Source of the DNA: Gnetum montanum
Lineage: Eukaryota; Streptophyta; Gnetopsida; Gnetales; Gnetaceae
Assembly: GCA_015680685.1 (NCBI GenBank)
Contig: MNCI01012628.1
Span: forward strand, 1,871,063-1,932,708
Direction: 5' to 3'
Length of the DNA stretch: 61,646 bases
Part shown: one piece after another, positions 10,913 to 24,372 of the stretch
How positions within the stretch are numbered: the stretch's first letter is position 1
Layout: the number at the start of each line of letters is the position of its first letter
Notes under the pieces: model-generated
The model's input: only the letters and a program-made list of their open reading frames with translations
What the model was told of the DNA's origin: nothing
The model's database searches: none
Translations under genes and position numbers: made by a program

Positions 10913-13900
10913 AAACATGAAAAACTAATAGATTATGTATATAACTTCTCCAAAAATTGGTAATTGTTTTAGGGTTCTAGGTGAACAACGTGAAAAACCT
11001 CGATATGTAATTGTGAAGTTTCATGATGTTGAAGATAGAGTGCATGTTTAAAGATATCGAAGCCACATGAAATGAAGTGAGAATGGAAAAACATTTGGAT
11101 AAATGATGATCTTACTTGAAAGGAATTTGTAGAAAGGGCTAAACTATGGAAAAAGATTAAGGTAACTCGTGAACAAGATCTTGAAAAAAGATTAAGGAAA
11201 CTTGTGAACAAGGTTTTGTAGCATATCTACATGCTAGCAACCTGGCAATTATTATAAATAAGCAATATACAAAAAATTATTTGAAAAACATATAAGCCTT
11301 TTAAGGTGTGGATTTCTTAACATTGATGATGGAATTGCAAATAAAGTTGTTTCTTTGAATAGTATTAGCTTTTTTGATAGCTTTAATATTTTTGTTTTTT
11401 GTTGAAACCTGGGAAGATGTTGGTTCTGTGGATTTTGTAGTTCATGGATTTCTTAAGTTTGTTGTAAATGCTAAAGTAGGGCAAAGAGGTAGACTTTTTT
11501 AGGACTTTACAGTGTTAGTGAGAAAATCTTTTGAGAATTGTGTGTAGAAAAAATTGATGATCATAAACAATATATTTGGCTAAAAGTATTATGTCAACTT
11601 GTCTATGTTTTCATTGTTGTATGTTATTTTCACACTTAGAGATGCTACTTTGTATGATTATGTAGAGTTGTCTCATGATCATCGTTTTCAATTTTTAGGC
11701 TATGACATTGTTGAATTTGTAGTTAAAGGCTTAGTATTTATTTGTGGAGATTTTAATGTTCAAATAGGTTCACAACAAACAAAAATTATTCATTGGCAAT
11801 GTAATGTTGGCAATCTAGATGTTGAAGATAATAGTTGGACTCGACATTTTGTAAATAGCACTATTAATAAGATGGGTCAACAATTTTAGATTGGACAAAA
11901 ATTTTTGATCTTCTATTTTGTAATGGCCTCGTTAGATTTTCTCAATCCTCATCATTTACTTTTACATAACCTCAAGGTAACTTTTGCATTGATTTACTTT
12001 TATGTTTTCATGAAAATATTGATTTTATTAAGGAGTAGAAAGTCAAAGAAGATTTAGTAGAGTCTTGCCATTACCATGTTGAGTTTTTGTTGCAAATTCT
12101 AGTCATTTCTCAAGGCACCAAAAAATTAGAATAGACAGTATAGACTCACCTTAGAAGTCAAGGAAAAATATATAAATGTAACACATAACAAATAGACTCT
12201 TGAAAGACGACATAAGAAGCTTGAACAAATTTTGCTTTCAAGAGCTAAGCAAGTTGTACATTCACAACAACAAGGTTCTTAAAAGACTTGGTTTGATAAG
12301 GACTTCATGTAGGAAAAATATTAAGAATGTTATTAAGAATCATAGATAAAGTTTCTTTAAGGCATATGATGAAACACCATATGTTAGGTAACTTCATTGA
12401 TTCATCCTTGTTGATGCAGCCTTGTCGATGTATCCCTATCAATGCATCTTAGATGCATTGGCACATATGTGTCGATGCTATGTTGTCCAAAATCTATAAA
12501 TATGCAAACACCTATTGTGTATTGGGCACCATTCAGTTAGCAGTGTAGTTAGATTTTTGCAATTTTCTCTTGTAATCTTAGCAAATAGTTAATGAGTCGT
12601 TATGGTGTAGATTTGAGTTAATTGTATGATGTCTTATTTGAGTGGCATTGTACCTGGATACATTCCATGAACGACAATAAGATCGAGATTGATTCATATT
12701 CATTGTAGCACTTTGACTTAAAATAGATTTACTTCTAATGCAATTTACTTTTGATGTACTTAGTTAATATTTACATTTCTATGCACATTAATCAGTTGGC
12801 TAAATAATCATGACCAGTTTTGAATGTAGACACATATTTGCTTAGTAATCTTAGTAGCATTATTGCGTGGTTTGCCCAGTAGCGTAATACTTGGTAATCC
12901 CAACAATAGGTATGTGAGTTCAAAACATGTACGACAAGCTGGGAATGAACACTCCTTGCCTTTAGGATAGTTTAGGATTTGCCTTCTTATTATTAATTAG
13001 ATTAAATAATAAATTTTCATACTTTCATATAACTTAGCCTTAGCTGCACAATATCAATAACCATATGTCTCACTTTAGACTAAACCATATGTGATAAAGC
13101 TACCACTAGTCCAAGTGAGAAGATTGCGATTTGCAATCAATAGTTAACAATTTAGATATCACACTAGTCCCATCCATGGAATTCAATTGGATTGCACGTG
13201 AATGCTTGTGATTCATATGGTTGGACGTAGGGGATACCCACTACTCATTAGAATATAAATGCTTAATTTAAACCAAGAGAAGGAAATTTACTAGGGAACA
13301 ACAAAAATATTTTACTTATACCATTATGAAGGAACCTAGATAGTTTTGGCAATGTTTTTATCATAAAGCCTCTCACTTCCTTAATTTTTCTTTTCAAGAT
13401 AATTGCTTATTTTACAATAAGCTATACACAAGACAAGATGATAATTCTACTACTATGGTACAACAACCACCTCTTCATTTACTCTTGAGGAAGTCATAGA
13501 GGGTATTAAAAAGTTAGCATCTGGTAAAGTTGTAGATTCAAATAGTCTTTATGTAGAATTATTAAAGTGGGCAGGATCAACTATACATAGAGATATTTTG
13601 CACAAATTACACTTAGCTTTGGTGCAAGGTTTAAATGAACATTGGAAAACAAGTAAAGCTATCTTGTTATATAAAAAGGAGGACAAAAATATTTTGAACT
13701 ATTATTGAATGATCGTTGCGAGCAATATTTTTGCTAAGTTGTTGGACACTCTACTAGAAAAGAGAATCAACTCTTGGACTGAAGATAACTAAGTTAGGGC
13801 AAGATGTCAAGCAAGTTTCAAGCAAAATCACTACACTATTGATCACTTAGTTACTCTTAGACACTACATGAGCTTGTAGAAATGCCTAATAAAATTTTTT

Positions 13901-15380
13901 TTATTTGTTTTATTGATTTTGCAAAAGTGTATGATTCAATAATTTGTATTAACCTTTATTTGCGCTTGCATAAAATTGGCCTCCCCATAGATTTGATTGC
14001 ATCAACTCAAAGATTGTACGAGGAAATGCTTATTGAAATTACAGACAACACTTTAGAGAAAAATTTCAATTCTAGAGCAAAATTGGAGTTAACCAAAGTT
14101 ATTAACTTTCCCTAACCCTCTTTGGTATCTTTACTGATGAAATGTAAAAATGGTTATGCAATGGGTAAGATAGTTACAATATCAGAATTGGATCCTAAGC
14201 AATGAATCTTCTTTTATATGTAGATGATGTTGCCTTGATCTCCACTATTGTTGAAGATATGCAAAATATGTTGCAAATTTTAGAAAACTATTGTCATTTA
14301 TCTGGTCTATAAGTGAATATAGATAAAACCAAATTAATGATTTGGGGTACAAAAAATAATTATTCCAACTTCAGTTTGAAGGTACCAATGTACAAATAGT
14401 AGATTCTTTTAAATAGGTGGGTCTCACTTATATGAACAATTACATGTAGGGAACTGTATCAAAGAAAGAATAGTAGGAGGTTTTGAGGCTTTGTTTGCTT
14501 TCAAAACCAAGTGCAAGGGTTTAAGACTTTGGTTTTGGAAGGTTAGAAAACAAAATTTTCATATTATCATTTATCTTACTCTATTGTATGGATGTTTTGT
14601 CCCGGGACTTGGTCTTAGTGCTAAACTTTGGAAAGATATTGAAAAAGTGCAAAACACATTTCTTCTTGATGAATTAAAGGTGAAGATACAAACACCTTAT
14701 TCAATGTTATTATGTGAATGTGATTTATTGCAATTAGAAACAAAAGCCCTGAGCCAATTTATTACTTACACTTATAACTTGCATATCTTAAGGCAAGACA
14801 AATTCTCTAAAGCTGTTCTTGAGGATTCGCGAGAGTGTGGTTGGTATTTCTAGGGGATGCAATGGTTGAGTAAATGGAATATCTCTCGGGAGGATGTGCA
14901 GCGAAATCCAAAGCATCTTTGCTGACTAGTCAAGTAGAAGGTTTTAACTCAAATGTGATCTAATGTGGAAGTGGAGGGCAAATGACAATTTTATTTACAC
15001 CATATTAGATTTAATAAATTAATAAACTAGATGTAGAACCTCATTGTCTATTGGTTACTGTTCCCATCAAGTATCAAAATGCTACTAGTAAGCTTTGCTT
15101 AAGTTTCCATCATCTTAAAATTGAAAGTGGAAAATGAATTCAACTTCCTTGAAAGGAGTGCATTTGTAGGTTATGTAGATTAGGAGCCCTTGAAAATGAG
15201 TTGCCGTATTGTTTTTCTTCTGCTATAGCTACCTATTTGAGACAACTTCATAATAAAAGTCTACATGATTTATTTTTGATATTTTAGTGGTGTTTTGGTT
15301 AATTTATAGTCTATTTTCTACAAAAATGTACTATCTCTCCAATGGATCCTATGGGTGTACCAACTTAATAAAACTTAATT
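10913..15380 (+). pseudogene. Dead non-LTR retrotransposon (LINE), interrupted by a solo LTR
   Basis: A L1-like order can be followed in broken frames. Near 10980-11070 is an ORF1-like tail (PRYVIVKFHDVEDRV). Near 11640-11900 is the end of the endonuclease (VKGLVFICGDFNVQIG). Reverse transcriptase starts near 13474 with LEEVIEGIKKLASGKVVDSN, continues as ICFIDFAKVYDSI near 13900, and has the catalytic LLLYVDDVALIS near 14209-14241. A C-terminal region follows (LTLLYGCFVPGLGLSAKLW near 14570). The 3' end is near 15375 in a TTAATAAAACTTAATTTTC stretch. Stops and frameshifts are frequent. The element ends only about 250 bp upstream of the SLD5 start codon. Confidence 0.85.
12367..13250 (+). mobile_element. 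Solo LTR, family B, inside the LINE
   Basis: This LTR is 884 bp, from TGATGAAACACC to CCACTACTCATTA. It carries a TATAAATATGCAAAC promoter near 12495, CTTGGTAATCCCA modules near 12880, and the GGGATACCCACTACTCAT end seen in other family B copies. Flanks are GCATA (12362-12366) and GAATA (13251-13255), a 4-of-5 match that fits an aged 5-bp duplication. LINE coding sequence continues on both sides, so the LTR came later. Both termini are mutated, so the bounds carry a few bases of doubt. Confidence 0.8.
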
Positions 15381-15559
15381 TTCATTTTCATTCACAGTGA
15401 AGTATGTTTAAGGGGCATAGTTGTCTACTTCCGATTCCGACCCATCAACACAGATGCAATATGCACAACAACCCAACCTATATCTCCAAAGAGATACTCT
15501 GCAAAATTTCTAAAATAACATTTTTTTCCCAAGCAGTGCAACACAAATAGCAGCATTAC

Positions 15560-15567
15560 GCGGGAAG
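15560..15567. promoter_or_regulatory. Possible E2F site upstream of SLD5
   Basis: GCGGGAAG lies about 70 bp before the SLD5 start codon and matches 7 of 8 bases of the E2F consensus (TTTSSCGC, reversed). Replication genes of this class are usually E2F-driven at G1/S in plants. That is family knowledge; the site itself is short and could occur by chance. Confidence 0.4.
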
Positions 15568-15634
15568 AGTAGTAACACTACACGATTATGCTCAGTGGCC
15601 AAACAAACCAGAGCAGTTGCAGAGTCAGTCCATC

Positions 15635-18600
15635 ATGTCTAGTGGGGGAGAAGCTAACCATAACAGTCACAGCGCCACGGATGCACAGGCAGATGCAAAC
15701 GCAAACGCAAACGGAAATGCCAGTTTGAATCAGACCGAAGATGCTGCTGCTGCTGCTGATGTTGGAGATCATTCGTCGTCATCGGATTGGAACCACCAGT
15801 ATAGTGTGGATGAGGCTGCAACGGATGTGGAGCTGCTTAAGCGTGCTTGGATAAACGAGAAAATGGCCCCCGAAATTTTAAGCTTCCAGCAACATCTCGT
15901 TGAGCGCTCTAAAGAGCAGCTTCAACTTATGGTACCGGTGCCTCTCTTCTTCTTCTTCTTCTTCTTGCTCTTGCCCTTACTTTTTCACGTATTTGTGCAG
16001 GAAGACAACATCGAGGATCTGACAGGTAGTGGTTTTGATCCAGTTATGCTGTCCCTTTACCAGATGGACATGGATCGCATGACTTTTCTGCTGCGATCGT
16101 ATCTCCGTATCCGCCTACATAAGGTTCAGTGCATGCTCATTCTGGTTCATTTAGTTTTTTTTTTTAAACACTTAAATGAAATTAAATGTCTGCAGATCGA
16201 GAAGCACGTCCTTCACATTTTGACTGAAAATGAACTCTTCAGCAGGTTGTCTGTGGAGGAGCAGATGTTTGCTGAAAGGTTTTTTTTTTTCTCTCCAACA
16301 TACTTCGATATTTTTTGGGATTCATGAACTCTTTTGGCAGTCCGTTCGTTTTCTTTTTCCGTTTCTTCTCTTTTCCCCTTAAGCGTGAGGTAGTGTATCT
16401 CATACTGTTATTAAGTACCTGTTAGAAACTTTCTTATATCTCCTTAGTAATAACTTCGAATCAAGTTTTCGTTTATTGTCAAAGGGATTTTCTTCTCATT
16501 TTTCCAGAAGATAAAATAGCGTGTTAATAATAACATTACTGAACAGTGAATTTTTTGAGTGTGCATGATTTGGTAAATAAATAGATGCTGAAACTGAAAC
16601 ATTTTTTATGCTTTTTGCTTTGATTCTTTCAAAGTCTGATTTGCAACTTAATTTTATGGTTGATATTTCTTATGTGAACTTTTGACTTTCCGAAATCTTT
16701 CATGTTGCTTCAGTTCTGAAACTATATGATTATCACCGGGGTTTGAAATCTTAAGTTCAGAGAATGGAGATGCTTGTATTTCTAAACTATGATTTAATCA
16801 TTTTTATGTCTTAAAAAAGTTTTGTTATTTGTGTGTTTTAGGTAATCTGAAGTCTCCCGTAAAGTTATATGTGACACAGCTAACTGAGATTCCAATGTTT
16901 TCAATAAATTACATGTTATACTATCCGATATGAGATATCTGGCAGTGACTCATCATGCATGGGAAACAAATTCTATGCTCAGACAGTCTCATGCAAACAA
17001 GGAGTTTCACTAGCATGCCCAGTGAAAAAACGATAGTTTTTCTACTCTTGAATTTTGCACAGAATAGCTTGCACTTTTTTAGGTAAAAATCCACGATGGA
17101 ACCATTGTATAAAATGGATGTAGAGATTGATAATGATGTGACATACCAAATTGAAGTGGGATGTACAAAATAGAAAAAAGCAGTTAGTGTGCTCTGTGAT
17201 GAAAGAATTCTAATTAGATTAAAGAGAGTTTTATGAGAGAGTCATTAATTCTTTAATTTTGCATTATGCAGAATGTTAGGCCATAAAGAAGCAACAATAG
17301 CAATGTGTTATGTAGCAAAGATGATAACGTTGAGATACATGTTAATGTTACAAGATGATATATACTTAGTGGTTAGGGATAGAATAAAAAAGGGCTACCT
17401 GATGTTGTTTCGCCATTTATACCATAGACCAATTAATGAATTCATTGAGGGATGAGATAAACCATTGAGGTTATAGAATTGGGGAATTCTATAGAGATTG
17501 GCCAAGGCCCAACCCTACCTGAACTAACGAAAGCTCTCCACACCTCTAGTCAATCAACCCAATGAAAGAAAGCATTCATTAGAACTAACCTCCTTCACAT
17601 GGACATGGAAGCCATGAATGTTTGAGCCTCCCAGTCTTGACATGTAGGTAAGTAATCAACATAAAGCATTCAAATCAGTCACCTCCCCGAACAACTGGAA
17701 TCCCATTATTGATTTCATGTTGTAAGGTTTAGGTTGGCCTCTTACTAAGATTGGTGATGTTCAAGACAACCAAACTAGAGCCTAATTACTATTCAAATCA
17801 TTGGCAAAAAGGTAAGTTAAGGAGTGGCCCAGACCACAACTTACTAGATCAGCTGATCATGAGACAACACTTGAACTAGTTTAGGCCATGGGCATGGACA
17901 GTTCCTTAGAGTGAGCAACACTCATATAACACATCGATGGCTCTTGAATTCAGTTATCCCTGATATCCTGGTTAACTCGCCACTCTACATTTCATCACTC
18001 AACCAGTGGGGTGTGCCACACTGAGACCTAAATCAGTACAGCAAAGCAGCAACGGAGGTGATTACTTCAAGAATTAAGTGACCTCACTGTACTCTCCTAG
18101 CTTGCCCTTATTTCGGACAGTTTTACAAATCAAATGAGGAAAGTAGTTTAATGCTGGCATCACGTCACTATGTATTACACCAACATTTGCTAGAACTATT
18201 AGAAGGTCCTGGTTATGAGATGAAGGACTGACTAGCATGTCTCATATTGCGAAAATTATAGGGTTAGTGATAATATAAATCCAAAAGTTTGTAAAAATTA
18301 TCTTTAATTGATGAGAAATATAGACTTTTTCAGTAGGCAAAACTCTTCATTACTTCACAAATTTTTCAGCAGAGTTTTTCCAAAAAATAGCACAATTGAC
18401 CCTTTTCAAAAATTCATGATTTTTTATTGAATATTTTGAATAATTTGCTTAAAGTTCCAAGAGAAATTTCATTTTAAACTTTTAGACCAAACTAATAAAT
18501 TTATAAAAGGATGAATTGATTATAGTATTGTCATGTTTTATTTTTCTATTAATATCAGTACTTTATAATAAAGTCCAGAGTGCTTGTATGTACATGGCAA

Positions 18601-21362
18601 ATGACATGAGCTATTTGAAAAAAAAGCACTGTTTTACTGAAAAACACATTATAATTTTTTATATTAAAAACTAGCAAAGGACTTTAAAGGCTATGTTAAA
18701 ACAGAATACTATAATATTTTGTGCCAATGACATATTGAACATATGTTGGCTGTGGAGAGATGAAGGAATCTGTATACATTATGTCATGCTTATATGCTTA
18801 TGCAGCAGTTCTTATACGTTGATATGTTCATTATGTACTGTTCAGCAGTTAATACACTTGTTAAAAGAGGTTTCATGGTTCAAGTTGAAGGAAAGCAATA
18901 GAAAAGAACATGAAAAATATGTGGTAAAGTAAAGGGAAGATGTACAAGAACTTGGAAAACTGTTGATATGTCTCTAGAGGTGACATGTGAAAGAGAACTT
19001 GTAAAAACTGACTCTATGTAGTTGGATATGTTTTGGATGACGATGAGCCATGGCAATGTTTTAGAAAACCAAAGTCATAGAACTAAGTGTGTGTAACAAA
19101 ATCACATTCATGGTCAAGTAGAGGGGACTTTGATAAATTTTTTTTTTGCAAGACATTTTCCTTCATTTGGTTGCAATATGGTATTGTCTGTACAATATGC
19201 AACTTGTCCTTTTGTTAAATTTACAATGTAAGGTCAGAAAAGGTAGTTACGAAAACTTTTGTTTCCATCTGTCATAATTATAAATAACTATCAGCTAACA
19301 CGTAGTTAATTGTTTCTCCAGGATTGTAACCAGTTGCAGTAGAATCCTGAAGCTTTTCATTATTTATGATATGATGCTGTATGATACCAAACAAGTGTTT
19401 TGCATGTTTTACTTGCATATGATAACAGCAGAATAACTACCTGATCATATTCTCTGATTATAAGTTCTATGCAAACACCGAATTGCTACAATTAGAGCGT
19501 TGTTACCAGGTTTAGACACTGATACCAAACTAGTAGAACCAAGAATCTCAAGGACTTGCGTCACTTAGCAAATGCCAATTCTCTCCCTAAAAGAGTCTTG
19601 ATAAAAATAATTTTTAAAGTAATTGGAAGGTGGCATTTTATGAATGGTCTGGTGGTGAAAGAAGAAATGTTGAATAAAACCAATGACAAGACAACCCATA
19701 ATAGTGAAATGTACTACTGAAGTTCTAGGCAAATCTTAAGGACACAGTTTCACAAAATCATTTGTATTTTTGAATTTTGATTTACTGAATGTTTCCTTTT
19801 TCATTTTATGCATGATGTTATATTTTATCACATGTGTTTGTTATTTGTAATATTCTTAGAGTTTGATACACTTTATCTTTGAGATATCATTCATATTAGT
19901 TCTCAGTTTGCCTAGTTTCTTCACATAAGTACATCCACTAGGATTTTTATCTTTATGAATTCACAGCAATGCTTGCAATTTCATAAGTTCGTTTCACATA
20001 GTTAGGGGTCTTTAGCTTTGTATTACTATAAGAACATTTGTCTTTTAAGAGCAGCACTTTATCCATGAATTGAAAGCAGCAATTGCAATTGTTTTTTGAA
20101 AAAGTAAGAGTCAATGGTATTGGTGATGATAAAGATAGTTAGCTCTAGGACACATACACACGTTTGGACATGGACAAGTGACATTGAAACTTAAACATTG
20201 CGTATTTCTGGTTTAATTTCTTTATAGGCTCTCATATTAGATATTACTGATCACATTATTTTTTCTTTCATATGCGCATTTAAATGATCATTGGACCTAT
20301 TTGGTTTATTGTTTATTGCAACTACTGTTTGTTGTTGAGCTGTAGACGTCTATCTAGATCACAGAGGAACTATCATTTGAGCACAAAGTTAATGCCTTTT
20401 ACCATTAAGTATGTTTTTTTGATCATGCTGCATATTATTAAATTGCTCATGTGCTGTACGATTCTTAAGATAAATGTTGTTGGAATGCCTGCATTCATTA
20501 TGTATCATGTCCATAATGTCCTAATTGTGTCCTATTTAATTGCAATTTATATAACTTTAACCAGTTCTTTCCTTTCTAGACATGAAGTATGTTGTCTCTG
20601 ACTTTTGAATATGATATATGCAAAGTTGTTTGTCATTTAGTTTATATTTATCCTGTCCATCCATGACAATATTCGTCAGTATAGAATGGTTATGGCTCTC
20701 TTATGGTGGTGGCATGTTATAATACTCTTTAATTGTACATTTCATTTTTATCTTCTTGAATATATCTTCATTCCTGCTAAATTTGCCTGCTGATTGTATG
20801 TTCTGGCAAGTTCATTTTTTAAAGGAATTTTTTTCAAATTATCCTTTTATTCTAGCAGGTTTAACAAATCCCTTGAAAAACATCTGAGCCATTCTGTTTT
20901 GGACAAGTTGCCACGTGGTTATGAATCTTTTGTCAAAGAAGCAAATACCAGTGGAGAAAATGACATGGGTATCTCCTATGATTAAATTTCCTAGTATATG
21001 CTGTTCTTGTTCCTTACCAGAGATTGCTATATGTTTATTTTATCAAATGGCCAACTGTGCAAGGGTTTGTTATTGTAATTTCAGTGCCTGAACCACAGTT
21101 AGATACATTTGTGTTTTGTAAGAGCAAGCATCCAATTGCATCATTCCAGGTTGATGACGAGTATGTTTGGTTCACCTTAACTTCAACATCTTATTTTATC
21201 TTTCTTTGTGGTTGGTATATTATTGCTTCCTGATACTTCTCTTCTGCTATTTTTCATTTCAGAGGTCAGGAAACTGTTGATTTGGTCTCAGAAGATCTTC
21301 ACATTTTACGATATAAGCCAATTAAAAGGCTTGTTGAGACTGGACAAATCGATCTTGTGTAA
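15635..21362 (+). CDS. SLD5: SLD5 / GINS complex subunit 4 (six exons)
   Basis: SLD5 is a subunit of the GINS tetramer (Sld5-Psf1-Psf2-Psf3), the part of the CMG helicase that joins CDC45 to MCM2-7 at nuclear replication forks. Exons read as 15635-15931, 16001-16123, 16196-16278, 20859-20968, 21085-21160 and 21263-21362. All introns have GT/AG ends, phases agree, and the product is 262 residues ending in TAA. Residues 1-55 are a low-complexity Ala/Asn/Ser tail. The helical A domain follows (LLKRAWINEKMAPEIL; LYQMDMDRMTFLLRSYLRIR; FNKSLEKHLSHSVLDKLP). The C-terminal B domain is about 205-262 (DTFVFCKSKHPIASF; LHILRYKPIKRLVETG). Human SLD5 is about 223 residues, so the extra length is N-terminal. 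ATG 15635 is the first methionine in frame. Identification is from remembered family sequence. Confidence 0.93.
16279..20858 (+). other. SLD5 intron 3 (4580 bp)
   Basis: The donor follows GCTGAAAG at 16278 and the acceptor TTCTAGCAG ends at 20858. The acceptor is a NAG-NAG tandem (TAGCAG), so use of the first AG would insert one serine. The intron is AT-rich, with poly(T) runs near the donor. I see no coding sequence in it. Short open frames near 17273, 18693 and 20284 lack codon bias, recognisable motifs or splice logic. Around 17500-18250 the GC content is a little higher, possibly an unrecognised old repeat. Confidence 0.75.
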
Positions 21363-23535
21363 ACAAGTAGACAACAATGGTAGTTTTCATCATATCCTTT
21401 TTTTGTTTTTTCCCCTATTTTTATCCCTTTCTATTGCCTTTAGTTGTTTATGTTCCACCAGATATCTAATCTACCATGTTATTGGCTTAACCTACTAAGT
21501 TTTCTTTTTTGCTGTGTAATCTCTCTTTTGTACCCGGCTGTCCAAGGTTTTCGAGAGAGAGTAGGGTGCTTTGTCTCCATTTGGTCTCTTTGAAGTTAGA
21601 GCAATGCTATTTTACAGGATAAAAAATATGAAGGATTAATTTATGTAATGAGTTCGTAGTAGTTAAGTTAATTTGGATTTCAGATTATTGAAAGCAAGAT
21701 TTTCTATTGGTTATTAGTCTTGGACTCTTAGTACGGATATACCAGCCTATGGTTTCCGGTCTTGGTGTTGAAACTAAAATTTGAAGTTTGTTTTATGTTG
21801 ACCGAAATAGCCCGAGACTAGTCGTTACGGGTACCTGTAAAATGCACGATGACAGTGCTTAACACCCAACATAATTATTTAAGAAACTGTCAAAAAGCAT
21901 TCTTTATGGAATTTATAAGAATTCACTGGTTATAAACTATATGCAAGGAACGTATCATGGAGTTTTTTCCCCAATGCAATACAAGGTAATGGCTAGGACG
22001 GTTATTTGAAGACCGGGATAAAAGTGTATTCTTGCAGCTGCAGAGACGGCTATTTGTTGTAAAAGTTGCTGGCTTACCTACAAATGGACATGGTTAAACC
22101 CATCATTATTAGGTAGTTATGAGACCTAAGTTGGATAGTTCATCACCATGGATGCAGGGATGGTATGTGTAGTCTTATGTCATATGGATCATAGCATCCA
22201 ACGACCCATGCAAGAGCATCAGAAGCATATGCATTACCTTCAACTCAATTTCCCATCATTTGAAATTTTTAAAAATGGACCGATGTCAAAATTGCCCCCA
22301 AGAATTTGTCAAAGGCATCTACAGAGACTAAGGAACTCAAAATCTTTCGTTACTCATGAATGCTCTACAATTGCAATATTGATTGAATAAAAAATGAAAT
22401 CACTCAATGCTATCATGAAAACAAACTTATAAAACCTAAAATGTTACAATGCAGATGGTTTATAACGGACAACAATAATGACAATGACAATTAAATAACA
22501 TAAAGAAATGGACACTTTCTCATGAAATATCTAAACAGTCTATGCAGTAAAAACTATTTTCTTGAAACTAAAATTATTATGAAAAGTATAACCGACTTAG
22601 ATGGAATACTCTGGGCAGTGGTAAAATTTGTTGTTTGTTCTTTGCTAACAAATGAATTGAGAGGTAAGCAAACCTTAAAAAAATATTAAAATTTGTCTTG
22701 TACCTTTAAATTTAGAGAAATTGATTTTTTTTATAAATGCATGAAGAAACAAATCTGAATAATTTTTGCCTGGAATTTAACCAACTTTAGATGGAAGCAA
22801 AATGAATAACTTAAACTATACCATTGAGAAAAATTGTTGATCCAACACGAACACCAAAATCTCATATCTCAAGGGAAATAAATACACAAATACTTAAGAA
22901 GGGAATAAACAAATTATTAGGATAATTATGATCTTGTAGATCAAATGAAGAATATTACATAAACAAGGATAGTATGTAAAAATTTAGGCTCAATAAAATG
23001 ATATTTAACTTGTGAGCCCTTCATTTTAGAAATTTAATAAGCCTTGTCACAATCCATAACTTGTATTTTATGATTAATTTCCACAACTTGCAATAAAAAA
23101 ATGTTTTAAATTTTCTAGCTTATTTAATGCATGTTCACATATATATTTAAAGACTCAATGCAAGTTGAAATCAAGTTAATGGATCTAGCTAAAGATCCTA
23201 ATAGAAACTATTATAATTACATAGAATCCTATTGTTCCTTTTCATACATAGATAATATGACTTAAGAACTTTGCATTACTTAATGAATTCATTTTCCTAA
23301 AAGATTCAAAGAATTTTTTTTTTTTTTGTTGAAGTTGATTCTAAGCCCTAGGATATTTAAAAGATTAATTAGAAACATTTTGATAGTATCACTTAATTTT
23401 CATTATATGTTACATCATCAAATTGTATGGAAGGAATTCTTAACAATAACAATATAAATTGCAATGATTTCATTGGATACTAGTGGTTATAGCATGCATA
23501 TTGGACATTCACACTCTACCAACATTTATTGGTGA

Positions 23536-24372
23536 TGTTGTGGATTTTAAATAAGAAGAAATAAATTCTTCAAGTCAAAATTTAAAGTAATTGAAGGTTA
23601 TATTTGCATATGGAAATACAACATGAAGACAAAAGAAAAAAAGTCAAAGATCAAGAGAAAAAATTAGATTTTTTGTCACATAGGGACAAAAGCCTTTATA
23701 TTTTCATTTGATATATTATCTCATATACGACAAAATAGGAAAATCCATTTGTTTTCCACTTTATTAAAAGATTGATGGATTGATGGGTAGATGTAATTGA
23801 ATAATAACCCTAATCTTATATGTATCCTCAAATTTTGGCTCATTTTCCATGCTAAAAGACTGATCCCATCAAATGCTATTATGACCCCATCAAATGCTAT
23901 TATGACCCCATCAAATGCCTATAAATATATGAGCATATTATGTTGTAATAGATTATGAAGCAAGAGATTGATTTGGTTATAGAATTTCTCTTCATTTTCA
24001 TCAAATTCATCAATTCATTATTAAACACTCCACTAATTTTCATCACCTTTCGTTAGTCAACATTCATCATATTCACCAACATTCACCAATTCATCAATTT
24101 AATTGTTTACAAATCATTGGTTCATTTAAAATTCATTGTTCATTGATCATTGTTATTATATTTCATCTTTAATTAGTTGCACCTTTAATTGTACAGTTGG
24201 ATTCAATCAATTCATCAAGATTTTGGGTGTCTTCAAACTTCATTGCAATTTCTAAAAAAGTAAAAAATTATATTAAGGGCCATTATTGTATAATGAATTT
24301 TAGGCAGGATTAAAGAATCTTGTGCTATTTTCTATAAAAGCATGGTCTACAATACACCCATTTTGCATTTCA
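23536..24372 (+). mobile_element. Possible copia-type solo LTR
   Basis: The segment starts TGTTGTGGATTTTAAAT and could end GCATTTCA. TGGTGA stands immediately before the start and immediately after the end, which may be a target duplication of 5-6 bp. Inside are three 21-bp direct repeats feeding into TATAAATATAT, then TTGTAATAGATTATGAAGC and a TTTCTCTTCATTTTC stretch, the look of a Tork-like LTR promoter and R region. The right end falls in the loop of a hairpin, which weakens the boundary call. Confidence 0.4.
23861..23930 (+). repeat. 21-bp tandem repeat (about 3 copies) abutting a TATA box
   Basis: TGAYCCCATCAAATGCTATTA occurs at 23861, 23882 and 23903. The third copy runs directly into TATAAATATAT at 23920. 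This looks like a repeated upstream promoter element, probably of an LTR. Confidence 0.8.

Noticed and set aside
15578-15772. Minus-strand frame with a CVCVCVCICLC run
   Set aside because: It is antisense to the GCAAAC repeats of SLD5 exon 1.
17273-17455. Open frame of 60 codons in SLD5 intron 3
   Set aside because: No family resemblance, no splice fit with SLD5, and normal chance length in AT-rich DNA.
20284-20601. Hydrophobic 105-codon frame before SLD5 exon 4
   Set aside because: Hydrophobicity follows from T-rich intron sequence. It is on the sense strand within the intron and has no supporting signals.
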